Assembly (NCBI RefSeq): GCF_007197885.1
Contig: NZ_VKKG01000001.1
Location: 372,001 to 436,000 of the forward strand
From: Tessaracoccus rhinocerotis
GTDB taxonomy: Bacteria; Actinomycetota; Actinomycetes; Propionibacteriales; Propionibacteriaceae
Reading direction: 5' to 3'
DNA: 64,000 bases
Shown here in pieces: positions 19,485 through 27,315 of the stretch (position 1 is the stretch's first letter; each line of letters starts with the position of its first letter). A program made the position numbers and the translations under genes. The notes beneath the pieces were generated by a model. That model saw only the letters and a list, made by a program, of their open reading frames with translations, was not told where the DNA came from and searched no databases.

Positions 19485-20507
19485 TCAACCCCTCGGCGGC
19501 GCTCCCGTGGAGCCCCGGACCACCAGCCGGGTGGGAAGCACGATGGGGCGGAAGGGGTCGGCCATGGTGTTGCCGGCCATCCCCAACAGGTTCCGGACAC
19601 CGGTGGCGCCCATCGCGTGCATCGGCGCCGCAACGCTCGTCAGTCCGGGCGTGGTGAGGCTTGCGAACACCGAGTTGTCGAAGCCGACGACGCTGACGTC
19701 GCCGGGCACGTCGCGGCCGAGCTCGCGGGCCCGCTGCATGAAGCCCAGCGCGAGTAGGTCGTTGTAGCCCACGACCGCCGTCGCCCCGGTGGCCAGGACG
19801 GACTCCGCGATCGCCTCTCCCCCCTCCTTCGTGGGTGCGGGGCTCTCGACGAGCGTGACGTTGAGCCCGAGTTCGTGTGCGCCCTCCTTCAGTGCGCGCC
19901 AGCGCATCCCGTGCGCCCAGGAGGCCTCCGGCCCACCCAGGTAGGCGATGTCGCGGTGGCCCAGTTCCCCGATGTGCTCGATGGCGCGCCGCATCCCCCG
20001 GGCATTGTCGGAGACCACGCTGGCAACGCCGGTCACGCCGCGGTTGATCACGAGGGTCGGCTTCTGCTTGGCCATGGCGCGGATCCCGGAGTCAGACATC
20101 CGGGAGCTGCTGAGCACGATCCCGTCGACGCTGTCGAGCACCCGTTCGAGGGCCTCCCGCTCGACGATGGCGGACTCCCGGGTGTGCGCGAGGAGCATGG
20201 TGTAGTTGTGCCGGGCCGCCTCCTCCTCGGCGCCGCGGATCATGTCGAAGTTCACCGGATTGGTGATGTCGGCCACGACCAGGGCGATGGTGCCGTGGCG
20301 CTGGGCCCCCTCCGCGACACTGACCCTGAGCTCGACGGCGCGGTAGCCGAGTTCGAGGGCCACCTGTTTGATCCGCTGGGCGGTGGAGAAGCTGACCCTG
20401 CCGGGCCTGGCGAACGTGCGCGAGACCGTGGATGCGGACACCCCGGCCACGCGGGCGACGTCGTAGATCGTCACCGGTTTGGGATCGTCGTGGGGCATGC
20501 CTCCCAT
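19485..20507 (-). CDS. LacI family regulator of the uronate/TRAP locus
   Basis: Repressor with an N-terminal helix-turn-helix (VTIYDVARVAGVSASTVSRTF), then a LacI-type effector domain (TIALVVADITNPVNFDMIRGAEEEA, GFDNSVFASLTTPGLTSVAAP) and the C-terminal FRPIVLPTRLVVRGST. About 340 residues. ATG at 20507 or 20498 are both possible. The second has GGAGG only one base away and the first only a weak site, so the start is not settled within three residues. It is divergent from the TRAP transporter genes and lies 55 bp upstream of uxaC on the same strand, which makes it the likely local regulator of both. The inducer is probably a uronate or an aldonate. Confidence 0.9.
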   Translation of the reverse strand: MGGMPHDDPKPVTIYDVARVAGVSASTVSRTFARPGRVSFSTAQRIKQVALELGYRAVELRVSVAEGAQRHGTIALVVADITNPVNFDMIRGAEEEAARHNYTMLLAHTRESAIVEREALERVLDSVDGIVLSSSRMSDSGIRAMAKQKPTLVINRGVTGVASVVSDNARGMRRAIEHIGELGHRDIAYLGGPEASWAHGMRWRALKEGAHELGLNVTLVESPAPTKEGGEAIAESVLATGATAVVGYNDLLALGFMQRARELGRDVPGDVSVVGFDNSVFASLTTPGLTSVAAPMHAMGATGVRNLLGMAGNTMADPFRPIVLPTRLVVRGSTGAPPRG

Positions 20508-20536
20508 CTTCGACCAATCCACTGGCCATTTCTGCA

Positions 20537-20552
20537 ACTTGTGGCAACAAGT
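20537..20552. promoter_or_regulatory. Operator-like palindrome in the lacI-dctP divergent region
   Basis: ACTTGTGGCAACAAGT has perfect 6-bp arms around GGCA and shares GTGGCAACnAGT with the element before uxaC. It sits about 30 bp upstream of lacI and 92 bp upstream of dctP. Confidence 0.5.
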
Positions 20553-20644
20553 CGTCGCACGGCGTTTTGCGCGGTGATGATGCTGTGACACCACGGATGG
20601 GACAGACGGTCGCAGAGGCCGCCGGACAAGGAAGTGATCCCCGT

Positions 20645-21658
20645 ATGAGACTTCGCCGAACTCCCCTGGCTGCGGTTGCCGCCGCCATGGCCCTCGGCCT
20701 GAGCGCCTGCAGCTCCGGCCTGGCGGGCACCCCGGAATCGGGCAAGACCTTGGTTCTCTCGTTGAACCAGACGGAGGCCCACCCTTCCTACGTCGCCCTC
20801 ACCGCCTTCGGCGAGCGCCTCAGCGAGGCCACCGAGGGCCGCTGGGACGTGCGTGTCTACCCGAACGAGACCCTCGGCGCCCAGCAGGAGGTCATCCAGC
20901 TGGTCAGCGACGGCTCCGTCGACATGGCGGTGGCCTCCGGCACCCAGCTGGAGAACCTGAACATCGAGTTCGCCGTCCTGAACCTGCCGACGACGTTCAC
21001 CTCCATCGACCACCAGATGCAGACCATCACCGACGAGAAGGTGGTCGGCGAGTTGTTCAGCTCTCTCGAGGACGAGAAGTCGCTCACCGTGCTCGGTGGC
21101 CTGACGCAGGGAGAGCGCAACCTCTACACGGTCGAGGGGCCGATCGAGACCCCCGACGACCTGGCCGGCATGAAGGTCCGGGTCCAGGAGTCCGACATCG
21201 CCATCGACATGATCAACGCCATGGGCGCCTCGGCCACGCCGATGTCCTTCGGCGAGGTCTACACCGCCCTCCAGTCCGGCGTGCTGGACGGTGCCGAGAA
21301 CAACGAGGTCTCCTACGTCACCCAGAACCACAACGAGGTCGCCAAGTTCGTCGCCTTCACCCGGCACCTGATCGGCCTGGACTACATGCTCATCAACACC
21401 GACGTCTACGAGGGCATGTCCGAAGAGGACCGCGCCACCTTCGACGAGGAGTGGCTGGCCACCATGGCCCACCACACCGAGCTGTGGACCGAGGAGACCC
21501 AGGCCGCGATCGCAGCCGCCGAGGAGGGCGGCTCCACGTTCAACGAGGTGGACCAGGACGCGTTCCGCGAGGCCCTGGCACCCGTCGTCGAGAAGTACCT
21601 GACCTCCGACGAGGACCAGTCGCTCTTCGACGCCATCCAGAGGAAGGCAGAGCAGTGA
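20645..21658 (+). CDS. dctP: TRAP transporter substrate-binding protein (DctP family)
   Basis: Extracytoplasmic binding protein of a tripartite ATP-independent (ion-gradient driven) transporter. The 337-residue precursor starts MRLRRTPLAAVAAAMAL and has a lipobox LSAC at about residue 21, so it is predicted to be a membrane-anchored lipoprotein. The mature part shows DctP features: YPNETLGAQQEVIQLVSDGSVDM, the substrate-carboxylate arginine region MKVRVQESDIAIDM, and MSFGEVYTALQSGVLDGAENN. Many DctP proteins near uxaC/uxuB bind uronates, so a uronate is the likely ligand. It is coupled to dctQ by a GTGA overlap and divergent from lacI. Confidence 0.93.
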   Translation: MRLRRTPLAAVAAAMALGLSACSSGLAGTPESGKTLVLSLNQTEAHPSYVALTAFGERLSEATEGRWDVRVYPNETLGAQQEVIQLVSDGSVDMAVASGTQLENLNIEFAVLNLPTTFTSIDHQMQTITDEKVVGELFSSLEDEKSLTVLGGLTQGERNLYTVEGPIETPDDLAGMKVRVQESDIAIDMINAMGASATPMSFGEVYTALQSGVLDGAENNEVSYVTQNHNEVAKFVAFTRHLIGLDYMLINTDVYEGMSEEDRATFDEEWLATMAHHTELWTEETQAAIAAAEEGGSTFNEVDQDAFREALAPVVEKYLTSDEDQSLFDAIQRKAEQ

Positions 21659-22161
21659 CCCCCATCGCAAACGTGCTCGACAAGGTCCTGCGGGTCCTGT
21701 GCGTCGTGTTCTTCGCAGCGCTCGTCATCGTCGTCGTGCTGCAGGTCTTCACCCGGCAGGTGCTCAGCAACCCGCTGACGTGGACCACCGTCGCGGCCCA
21801 GTACCTGTTCGTGTGGCTCTCGCTGCTCGGTTCGGCCTGGGTGTTCTCCGAGAAGGAGCACATCGCCGTCGACTTCCTCACCCGCGCCCTGAAGATCAAC
21901 TCGAAGAAGGCCATGGAGGTCTTCGTGAACGTCATCGTCGGGCTTTTCGGGGCGCTCGTCCTCCTCTGGGGCGGCATCCGCGGCGTCGGCATCACGTGGA
22001 GCCAGAACGTCTCCGGCCTGCCGGTCAGCGTCGGAATGATGTACCTCGCACTGCCGATCTCGGGCGCGATCATCGTCTTCTACGCCCTGCACCACATCAT
22101 CGAGGCCACCCAGGGGCGCGGACTGCCGAGCCTGGACGAAGAGATCCGAGAGGCGGTCTGA
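21655..22161 (+). CDS. dctQ: TRAP transporter small membrane subunit (DctQ)
   Basis: Four-helix membrane subunit of 168 residues. Hydrophobic stretches are visible at about residues 12-32 (VLCVVFFAALVIVVVLQVF), 44-62 (VAAQYLFVWLSLLGSAWVF), 86-106 and 124-146. The conserved family feature WVFSEKEHIAVDFLT is present. The GTG at 21655 overlaps the dctP stop by four bases. A much longer open extension upstream lies inside dctP in another frame and is not used. Confidence 0.92.
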   Translation: MTPIANVLDKVLRVLCVVFFAALVIVVVLQVFTRQVLSNPLTWTTVAAQYLFVWLSLLGSAWVFSEKEHIAVDFLTRALKINSKKAMEVFVNVIVGLFGALVLLWGGIRGVGITWSQNVSGLPVSVGMMYLALPISGAIIVFYALHHIIEATQGRGLPSLDEEIREAV

Positions 22162-22164
22162 GCC

Positions 22165-23469
22165 ATGGAAGCAGCAGTCATCGCAGGCGCAGTCCTGGTA
22201 ATCGGCATCGTCGTCCTCCTACTCCTTCGCGTTCCCATCGCCGTCGCCGTCGGCTTCTCGGCCTTCGCCGCCGTCAGCGCCGTGATCGGCATGGAGAAGG
22301 CCTCGTTCGTGGCCGCCCAGAGGTTGTTCACGGGAATCAACTCGTTCACCCTGCTCGCCATCCCGTTCTTCATCCTGGCCGGGGTGCTGATGAACAACGG
22401 CGGCATCGCCGGCCGGCTGATCGACGCGGCCAAGGTCCTCGTCGGCCGGATGCCCGGCTCGCTTGCCCAGACCAACGTCGTGGCCAACGCCCTGTTCGGT
22501 TCCGTCTCGGGCGCCGCGGTGGCCTCTGCCGCCGCGGTCGGCGGCGTCATCAACCCGCGCATGAAGCAGGAGGGCTACGACAAGAACTTCGCAGCCGCCG
22601 TCAACATCGCGTCGGCCCCCTCCGGCATGCTGATCCCGCCGAGCAACACCCTCATCGTGTACTCGCTGGTCTCCAGCACCTCGATCGCGACGCTGTTCAT
22701 CGCCGGCTACATCCCCGGCATCCTCTGGGCGATCGCGTGCATGTTCGTCGTGTTCCTCTACGTTCGCAAGAACAAGGGGATCGGCGTCACCGAGCACGTC
22801 TCCCTGCGGATGGCGCTGGTCACGCTGTGGAAGGCGATCCCCTCGGTCCTGATGATCGTGGTGGTCATCGGTGGCATCCTGGCCGGCATCTTCACCCCGA
22901 CGGAGTCCGCCGCCATCGCGGTGGTCTACTGCCTCGTGCTGGGCTTCCTCTACAGGGCCATCAAGGTCTCCGACCTGCCCCGGATCATCCTCGACGCCAC
23001 GAAGACCACCTGCATCGTGATGCTGCTGGTGGGCGTCTCCACCATCATGAGCTGGGTGATGGCCTTCTCCGGCATCCCGAACGCACTGTCCAACGCGATG
23101 CTGAGCCTCACGGACAGCCCGGTGGTCATCCTCATCCTGATCATGATCATCCTGCTGGTCGTCGGGACCTTCATGGACCCGACCCCCGCCATCCTGATCT
23201 TCGTCCCGATCTTCCTCCCGATCGTCACCGAGTTCGGGGTGGACCCGATCCACTTCGGCCTGATCGTCACATTCAATCTCTGCCTGGGAACCATCACTCC
23301 CCCGGTGGGCAATGTGCTCTTCGTCGGTGCGAAGATCGCGCAGCTGCGGGTGGAGCCCGTCATCAAGGCTCTCGTGCCGTTCTTCGTCGCACTGGTCGTC
23401 ATGCTGTTCGTGGTGGCGTTCGTGCCCGCCCTGACCCTCTGGCTGCCCGGCCTGTTCGGGCTGCTGTAA
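22165..23469 (+). CDS. dctM: TRAP transporter large membrane subunit (DctM)
   Basis: Twelve-helix permease subunit that performs ion-coupled translocation. The 434-residue protein is strongly hydrophobic throughout, with family motifs LLAIPFFILAGVLMNNGGIAGRL, the VSGAAVASAAAVGGVINPRM segment and IASAPSGMLIPPSNTLIVYS. FTPTESAAIAVVY and LCLGTITPPVGNVLF mark the second half. ATG at 22165, three bases after the dctQ stop, so the three genes form one operon. A strong hairpin follows. Confidence 0.95.
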   Translation: MEAAVIAGAVLVIGIVVLLLLRVPIAVAVGFSAFAAVSAVIGMEKASFVAAQRLFTGINSFTLLAIPFFILAGVLMNNGGIAGRLIDAAKVLVGRMPGSLAQTNVVANALFGSVSGAAVASAAAVGGVINPRMKQEGYDKNFAAAVNIASAPSGMLIPPSNTLIVYSLVSSTSIATLFIAGYIPGILWAIACMFVVFLYVRKNKGIGVTEHVSLRMALVTLWKAIPSVLMIVVVIGGILAGIFTPTESAAIAVVYCLVLGFLYRAIKVSDLPRIILDATKTTCIVMLLVGVSTIMSWVMAFSGIPNALSNAMLSLTDSPVVILILIMIILLVVGTFMDPTPAILIFVPIFLPIVTEFGVDPIHFGLIVTFNLCLGTITPPVGNVLFVGAKIAQLRVEPVIKALVPFFVALVVMLFVVAFVPALTLWLPGLFGLL

Positions 23470-23486
23470 CCCCTGTCGCCGGACTC

Positions 23487-23523
23487 CTCGGTCCCGGTCC
23501 TCCTCGCGGGGGCCGGGACCGAG
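23487..23523 (+). terminator. Terminator of the dctPQM operon
   Basis: Stem CTCGGTCCCGG / CCGGGACCGAG around a 15-nt loop, 18 bp after the dctM stop. Confidence 0.75.
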
Positions 23524-23660
23524 TCGTCTGCGCCGGCAGCCCTCGGTGGCGCCAGGACCTCGTCGTAGGTGCCGGTGCGCCACTTGGGGTTCTCCCTGAA
23601 CGTCCACCCAACGTGCGCGCGGAGCCCGTGTCGCGGCCGGCGGCTCCCTAGACTGGCTGC

Positions 23661-24050
23661 ATGAACCTGATCCTGAAGCTGATCGCAGCCGCCGTCGGCA
23701 CCGCCGTCGCCGTCTGGCTCGTTCCCGGAATCTCGATCACGGCGTCGGACAACATGGACGTCGCCGTCACCCTGCTGGTGGTGGCCGCCATCATCGGAGT
23801 GGTCAATGCTGTGGTGAAGCCGTTCGCGCAGGTGGTCGGCTTCTGCCTCATCATCCTGACCCTCGGCCTGTTCCTGCTGGTGATCAACGCCCTCATGCTG
23901 ATGCTGGCCTCGTGGCTGGCCGAGATGCTCGGCATCGGATTCCACGTGGATGGGTTCCTCTCCGCCCTCATCGGGTCGGTCATCATCAGCATCGTTTCAG
24001 CCCTCGTGGGCGGCGTCCTCGGCGTCGACAGGAACAAGGCTCGGGGCTGA
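23661..24050 (+). CDS. Phage holin family (YvlD-like) membrane protein
   Basis: 129-residue membrane protein with four hydrophobic helices at roughly residues 5-22, 34-52, 58-84 and 96-122. The NAVVKPFAQVVGFCLIILTLGLFLLVINALMLM pattern is typical of the chromosomal phage_holin_4_2/YvlD family; despite the name these are widespread bacterial proteins of unknown function, not evidence of a prophage. ATG at 23661; the next feature is tRNA-Pro 65 bp on. Monocistronic as far as can be seen. Confidence 0.85.
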   Translation: MNLILKLIAAAVGTAVAVWLVPGISITASDNMDVAVTLLVVAAIIGVVNAVVKPFAQVVGFCLIILTLGLFLLVINALMLMLASWLAEMLGIGFHVDGFLSALIGSVIISIVSALVGGVLGVDRNKARG

Positions 24051-24115
24051 CCCGGGCCGTTTCGCCCCCGCGGGCCCCCGTGCAGTAGACTCGGCGAAGC
24101 CCGTTCGCGGGCGGA

Positions 24116-24188
24116 CGGGGCGTAGCGTAGTGGCTAGCGCGCCTGCTTTGGGAGCAGGAGACCGCAGGTTCGAGTCCTGTCGCCCCGA
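24116..24188 (+). tRNA. tRNA-Pro (anticodon TGG)
   Basis: Cloverleaf with acceptor CGGGGCG / CGCCCCG, anticodon stem CCTGC / GCAGG around loop TTTGGGA (anticodon TGG at 24149-24151), and T arm CAGGTTCGAGTCCTG. CCA is not encoded (next bases CAA). Confidence 0.97.
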
Positions 24189-24197
24189 CAACACAAC

Positions 24198-24234
24198 CGG
24201 CCCAACCAGGCACTGCGCCCGGGCGGGCCGTTTT
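24198..24234 (+). terminator. Terminator of tRNA-Pro
   Basis: Hairpin with CGGCCC / GGGCCG ends directly followed by TTTT, 10 bp after the tRNA. One of the few sites in the window with a T-run. Confidence 0.75.
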
Positions 24235-24394
24235 CGCATCCATCCTCCAACCCGACGGCACCCGACGACGCGGATCGGTGCACACCATTTCGGACCCCAG
24301 TGGCCCAGCACGGCGATGTGTGTGCATACTTGGATTACCTAAGTACCCAGACTCAGACCGACCTTCCCCTGCTTGGCCCTCTGGAAGGATCATC

Positions 24395-24658
24395 GTGCTC
24401 AGAAGCCAGTCCATGGATCCCGCGCCGCATGGCACACCCATCGACGTCGCCGATGAGTCCCGACTGCCCGTACCGCCCGCACCGGGCACGCTCTGGAGGA
24501 TCGGCAGATCTGGGGAGGTCCAGCGCGTCGTCGCCGTCACCGACGGATGGGTGCGGCTGAGTTCCCTGCACTCCGGGACGCAGTCCAACATGCGCCTCGA
24601 GGAGTTCGACCGGGGATGCGTCTTCGTGGGAAGGCTGCTGCCGGACGCGGGCAGGTGA
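24395..24658 (+). CDS. Small protein of unknown function
   Basis: Predicted 87-residue soluble protein, not recognised. The GTG at 24395 has GGAAGGA five bases upstream; an ATG six codons later (24413) has no such site. The central part LWRIGRSGEVQRVVAVTDGWVRLSSLHSG alternates hydrophobic and polar residues and looks like a small beta-barrel (SH3-like) fold. NMRLEEFDRGCVFVGRL ends it. No partner genes: tRNA-Pro is upstream and an apparently non-coding stretch downstream. It could be spurious; support is the ribosome-binding site and a normal-looking composition. Confidence 0.5.
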   Translation: MLRSQSMDPAPHGTPIDVADESRLPVPPAPGTLWRIGRSGEVQRVVAVTDGWVRLSSLHSGTQSNMRLEEFDRGCVFVGRLLPDAGR

Positions 24659-24683
24659 GCCCCGTCGACGATCAGCATTGAGC

Positions 24684-24705
24684 ATTGTGCGCGTTTGCGC
24701 ACAAT
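24684..24705. repeat. Perfect 9-bp inverted repeat, operator-like
   Basis: ATTGTGCGC and GCGCACAAT around GTTT. The arm composition (TTGTGCGC) and short spacer suit a dimeric repressor site better than a terminator. No regulator gene is adjacent. Confidence 0.55.
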
Positions 24706-24735
24706 ATCGCTACGGAGTCGCTAACTTCAGACTTG

Positions 24736-24747
24736 GCAAGCGCTTGC
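24736..24747. promoter_or_regulatory. LacI-type palindrome GCAAGCGCTTGC without a local regulator
   Basis: Perfect 12-bp palindrome with the central CG and AAGCGCTT core seen in operators of many LacI-family sugar repressors. It differs from the other operator families in this window. The next gene (24950) encodes a DinB-like protein, not a sugar gene. Confidence 0.45.
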
Positions 24748-24949
24748 GCGAGCCACCGACAACGAGGCTGAGGCGATGGGATCCCCCGCCCACGCCGAAC
24801 TCCGTGTCGTGTACCGCCGCCCTGGCTCCTGTTCCACGGGAGTACCGGGGCGGCATTTCACGTCAGGGGGAGCCGCTGGCGGACCCGGACGGGCGGGACG
24901 TTGGTCTTGCTCGTGGACGGCCCGGACCGGGCAGGTGCACAATCGGTAC

Positions 24950-25477
24950 ATGCCAGTCCCCGACCGTACGGTGGCAGACCTGGAACTGGTCCGGGACGAC
25001 TACCGCGCCCTGCTGGCGTCAGCACACCCCGATGAATTGCTGGCACGCACCCTGGGCACGCGCTGGACCAACCGGGAACTCCTGTTCCACATGTGGTTCG
25101 GTCAGCACCTGGTGAGGGTGTTCATCCCCCTGTTCGGCGGTTTCGGGCGGCTGCCGCGCTCCGTGTCCATCGGCTACGCGCGTGCACTCGCGATGGTGAC
25201 CTGGCCCTACAACTGCATCAACTTCGCCGGGCCGGTCGCCGGTGTCCGGGTCGTGGGCCTGCCTCGGGCTGGACGCTGGATGGACCACGACACCGACTGG
25301 CTCACCAGGTGGGCGGGCCGGGCGAGCGACGCCGACCTCCGGCTCGGCATGGCCGTCCCCAAGCGCTGGGACCCGTATTTCACGCGTTGGATGACCCGCG
25401 CGGACGTGCTCGCGTGGGCGCCTCGGCACTACTACCACCACCGCGCTCAACTGACGCTGGAGGGGACGCGGCGCTGA
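24950..25477 (+). CDS. DinB-like superfamily protein
   Basis: 175-residue protein with the appearance of the DinB/YfiT-like four-helix metal-binding fold. The first helix has a conserved LLASAHPDELLARTLGTRWTNRELLFHM segment, and the C-terminus carries APRHYYHHRAQLTLEG, where the HxxxH-type histidines normally bind a divalent metal. Some relatives are thiol-dependent transferases (bacillithiol or mycothiol); the activity here is unknown. I take ATG 24950 (MPVPDRTVADLELVRDDY); an open extension of 58 residues upstream is Gly/Pro/Arg-rich and unlike protein. It is convergent with the glycosyltransferase cassette with a 15-bp gap. Confidence 0.75.
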   Translation: MPVPDRTVADLELVRDDYRALLASAHPDELLARTLGTRWTNRELLFHMWFGQHLVRVFIPLFGGFGRLPRSVSIGYARALAMVTWPYNCINFAGPVAGVRVVGLPRAGRWMDHDTDWLTRWAGRASDADLRLGMAVPKRWDPYFTRWMTRADVLAWAPRHYYHHRAQLTLEGTRR

Positions 25478-25492
25478 GTGCCCGTCGAGGCA

Positions 25493-26329
25493 TCAGCGCT
25501 CGGTCACCAGGGACCAACCGGAGTCGTCGAGCGTGACGAGACCGCGGTCCCTGAACGCCTCCAGCCAGCCCTCCATCGGGTACCAGCCCCAGCGGGAGTG
25601 GAACCGGTTGGCATTGGCGACGATGTCGGCGACGTGCTCGACCGGGGGGCGGCTGACCGGGTGCCACTGGTGGAACACCCCGGCAGCGGCGCTCCACCAC
25701 AGCCGGCCTCCGGCGGCCGCGAGCCGTTGCCCGAAGTCGGTGTCCTCCCCGCCGTAGCCGACGTAGTCCTCGTCGAACCCCCCGATGGCCGCCCAGTCCC
25801 GTGTGGTGACGCCCAGGTTCAGTGACCAGAGCAGCCGCGGGTCTCCGGGCGCCAGCGGTGAGGTGGGCAGCACCCGGGCCGGATGGTCCCGGCCGAGGGC
25901 CTCCAGCCTGCTCGGTTCGTAGTCGTCCTCCCCCATGGCCTCGGGCAGGTACCGCACCCGCCCGGAGACCACCGCCGGTCCCGGGCCGGGGGCCATGCCC
26001 AGCAGCCGGTCGTAGTCGGCGACGAGGCCGGGCTCAGGTATGCAGTCCACGTCGAGCAGCGCGACCGCGCGCACACCGAGTGCCGCGGCCCGTGCCACGC
26101 CCGCGTTGCGGGCGGCCGCCAGCGGAAGCTTGCCGCTCGCCGGCAGCTGCACCAGATCGCTGGGGAGCCCGGGCTCCAGCGACATCACGTCGCTGACGGA
26201 CGGGTCGCCCATGCTGACCACCACGTGCACCGCAGGGGGGACCCCTCCTGCGACCAGCCCGCGGCGCTGGCGCTGCAGGTGCCGGTGGCGGCCGCTCACG
26301 ACGGTGACGACGGCCAGTTCTCCGCTCAT
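25493..26329 (-). CDS. Family 2 glycosyltransferase
   Basis: GT-A fold enzyme of 278 residues, last gene of a four-gene glycosyltransferase operon. It shows AVVTVVSGRHRHLQ at the N-terminus, the donor/metal motif ALLDVDCIPEPGL (DxD-like DVD), and the acceptor-side motif GGFDEDYVGYGGEDTDFGQRL. This GGEDTDF pattern is typical of the galactosyltransferase-like C-terminal domain found in GT2/GT27 enzymes. No transmembrane segment, so it is probably cytosolic or peripheral. ATG at 26329 overlaps the preceding stop (ATGA). Sugar donor and acceptor are unknown. Confidence 0.85.
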   Translation of the reverse strand: MSGELAVVTVVSGRHRHLQRQRRGLVAGGVPPAVHVVVSMGDPSVSDVMSLEPGLPSDLVQLPASGKLPLAAARNAGVARAAALGVRAVALLDVDCIPEPGLVADYDRLLGMAPGPGPAVVSGRVRYLPEAMGEDDYEPSRLEALGRDHPARVLPTSPLAPGDPRLLWSLNLGVTTRDWAAIGGFDEDYVGYGGEDTDFGQRLAAAGGRLWWSAAAGVFHQWHPVSRPPVEHVADIVANANRFHSRWGWYPMEGWLEAFRDRGLVTLDDSGWSLVTER

Positions 26330-27315
26330 GGGGTCACCCGGGCCGCCAGGTGCGCGAGCGCCTCGGCGGCACGCCCCGCGCCGTCGCGGCGGTTCCACTG
26401 CTTCCAGCCCTCGCCGCCACGGCGCCGCGCCTCGTCGAGAAGCTGCGGCCAGGTATCGGGCTCGGGCCATTCGTCCAGCGCCACGGCGAGCCCTGCCCTG
26501 CGGATGGCGGCTGCTGCGTGGCGCTGCTCGTCGAACGGCCGCGGCTGGGCGACCACGACGGCGGGGCGACGAGCCGAGGCGACCTCCGCCAACGCGTTGT
26601 TGCCGGCGTGGCACACGACGACGTCGCACCCGTGCAGGTCCGCCCAGAGATCGGGGGAAGGATCCGCCGGCGAGCGCCAGACCCAGTCCCAGCCGGGGGT
26701 GGCCGCTCGCGCGGCCTGCACGGCGCCAGCGGGCAGGTCCGTACCCCCGCCACCCCAGACGCCGAGGACCCTGCGCCCGGCCCGGGCCCGGGTGGCGGGT
26801 GGCTCCAGGTCGTCGAACCTGGACATCGCTCCCACGAAATGGGTCTTCTCACTCCAGTGCGCGGGCCACCCTTGGTCGGCGAACCGCTGCTCCCACGGGG
26901 CGAGCAGCGTGCAGGCCGAGTCGTAGGCCGCGAGGTGGGGGCGGTCCGAACGGTCGCCGCGCATTGCGACGACGACCGTGGGGACGCCGAACAGCCGGGC
27001 GAGCAGTGCAACCTCGACCGAGACGTCGACGACCACCAGGCACAGGTCCGGGAGCCGCTCGGCGATCGCGCGCATGCGCCCGCCGAGGCCCTCGTGGCCC
27101 AGCGGCGCCCAGTGCAGCACTCCCCCAGCTGTCGGCTCGAACGGTGTGTTGGTCTCGTCGGTGGGCAACCGGACCCACTCACCGGTCCAGTCGTCGGGCC
27201 GCACCAAGCTGCTGAAGGCGACGACACCCACGCCGCGCCGCGCCAGCTCCCGGCCGATCCCGCGGGCCCGGGTGACGTGCCCCAGCCCTTGGTGGTGCAC
27301 GTAGTAGCCGATCAC
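26326..27315 (-). CDS. MurG-like (GT28/GT1) glycosyltransferase
   Basis: 329-residue GT-B enzyme. The N-terminal segment IGYYVHHQGLGHVTRARGIGREL resembles the glycine-rich acceptor loop GHxxR of MurG-like enzymes. The C-terminal half has VLGVWGGGGTDLP and CHAGNNALAEVASARRP, the usual donor-nucleotide site (HAGxN...E). I start it at GTG 27315, which overlaps the upstream stop by four bases; the open frame continuing far upstream is the other gene out of frame. Similar two-domain proteins act on lipid-linked or small-molecule acceptors. Substrate is unknown. Confidence 0.83.
   Translation of the reverse strand: MIGYYVHHQGLGHVTRARGIGRELARRGVGVVAFSSLVRPDDWTGEWVRLPTDETNTPFEPTAGGVLHWAPLGHEGLGGRMRAIAERLPDLCLVVVDVSVEVALLARLFGVPTVVVAMRGDRSDRPHLAAYDSACTLLAPWEQRFADQGWPAHWSEKTHFVGAMSRFDDLEPPATRARAGRRVLGVWGGGGTDLPAGAVQAARAATPGWDWVWRSPADPSPDLWADLHGCDVVVCHAGNNALAEVASARRPAVVVAQPRPFDEQRHAAAAIRRAGLAVALDEWPEPDTWPQLLDEARRRGGEGWKQWNRRDGAGRAAEALAHLAARVTP

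Larger units (their letters stand above)
24659..24949. other. Intergenic stretch with two perfect palindromes
   Basis: 291 bp with no convincing gene on either strand; the open frames present are rich in Pro, Arg and Gly and lack plausible starts. The left half is less G+C-rich than the surroundings and carries two operator-like palindromes (24684-24705 and 24736-24747). The right half looks like degenerate coding sequence or leader for the DinB-like gene. Confidence 0.5.

Noticed and set aside
23661-24050. Holin-family name as sign of a prophage
   Set aside because: Members of this family are ordinary chromosomal membrane proteins. No other phage gene or att-like repeat was found next to the two tRNA genes.
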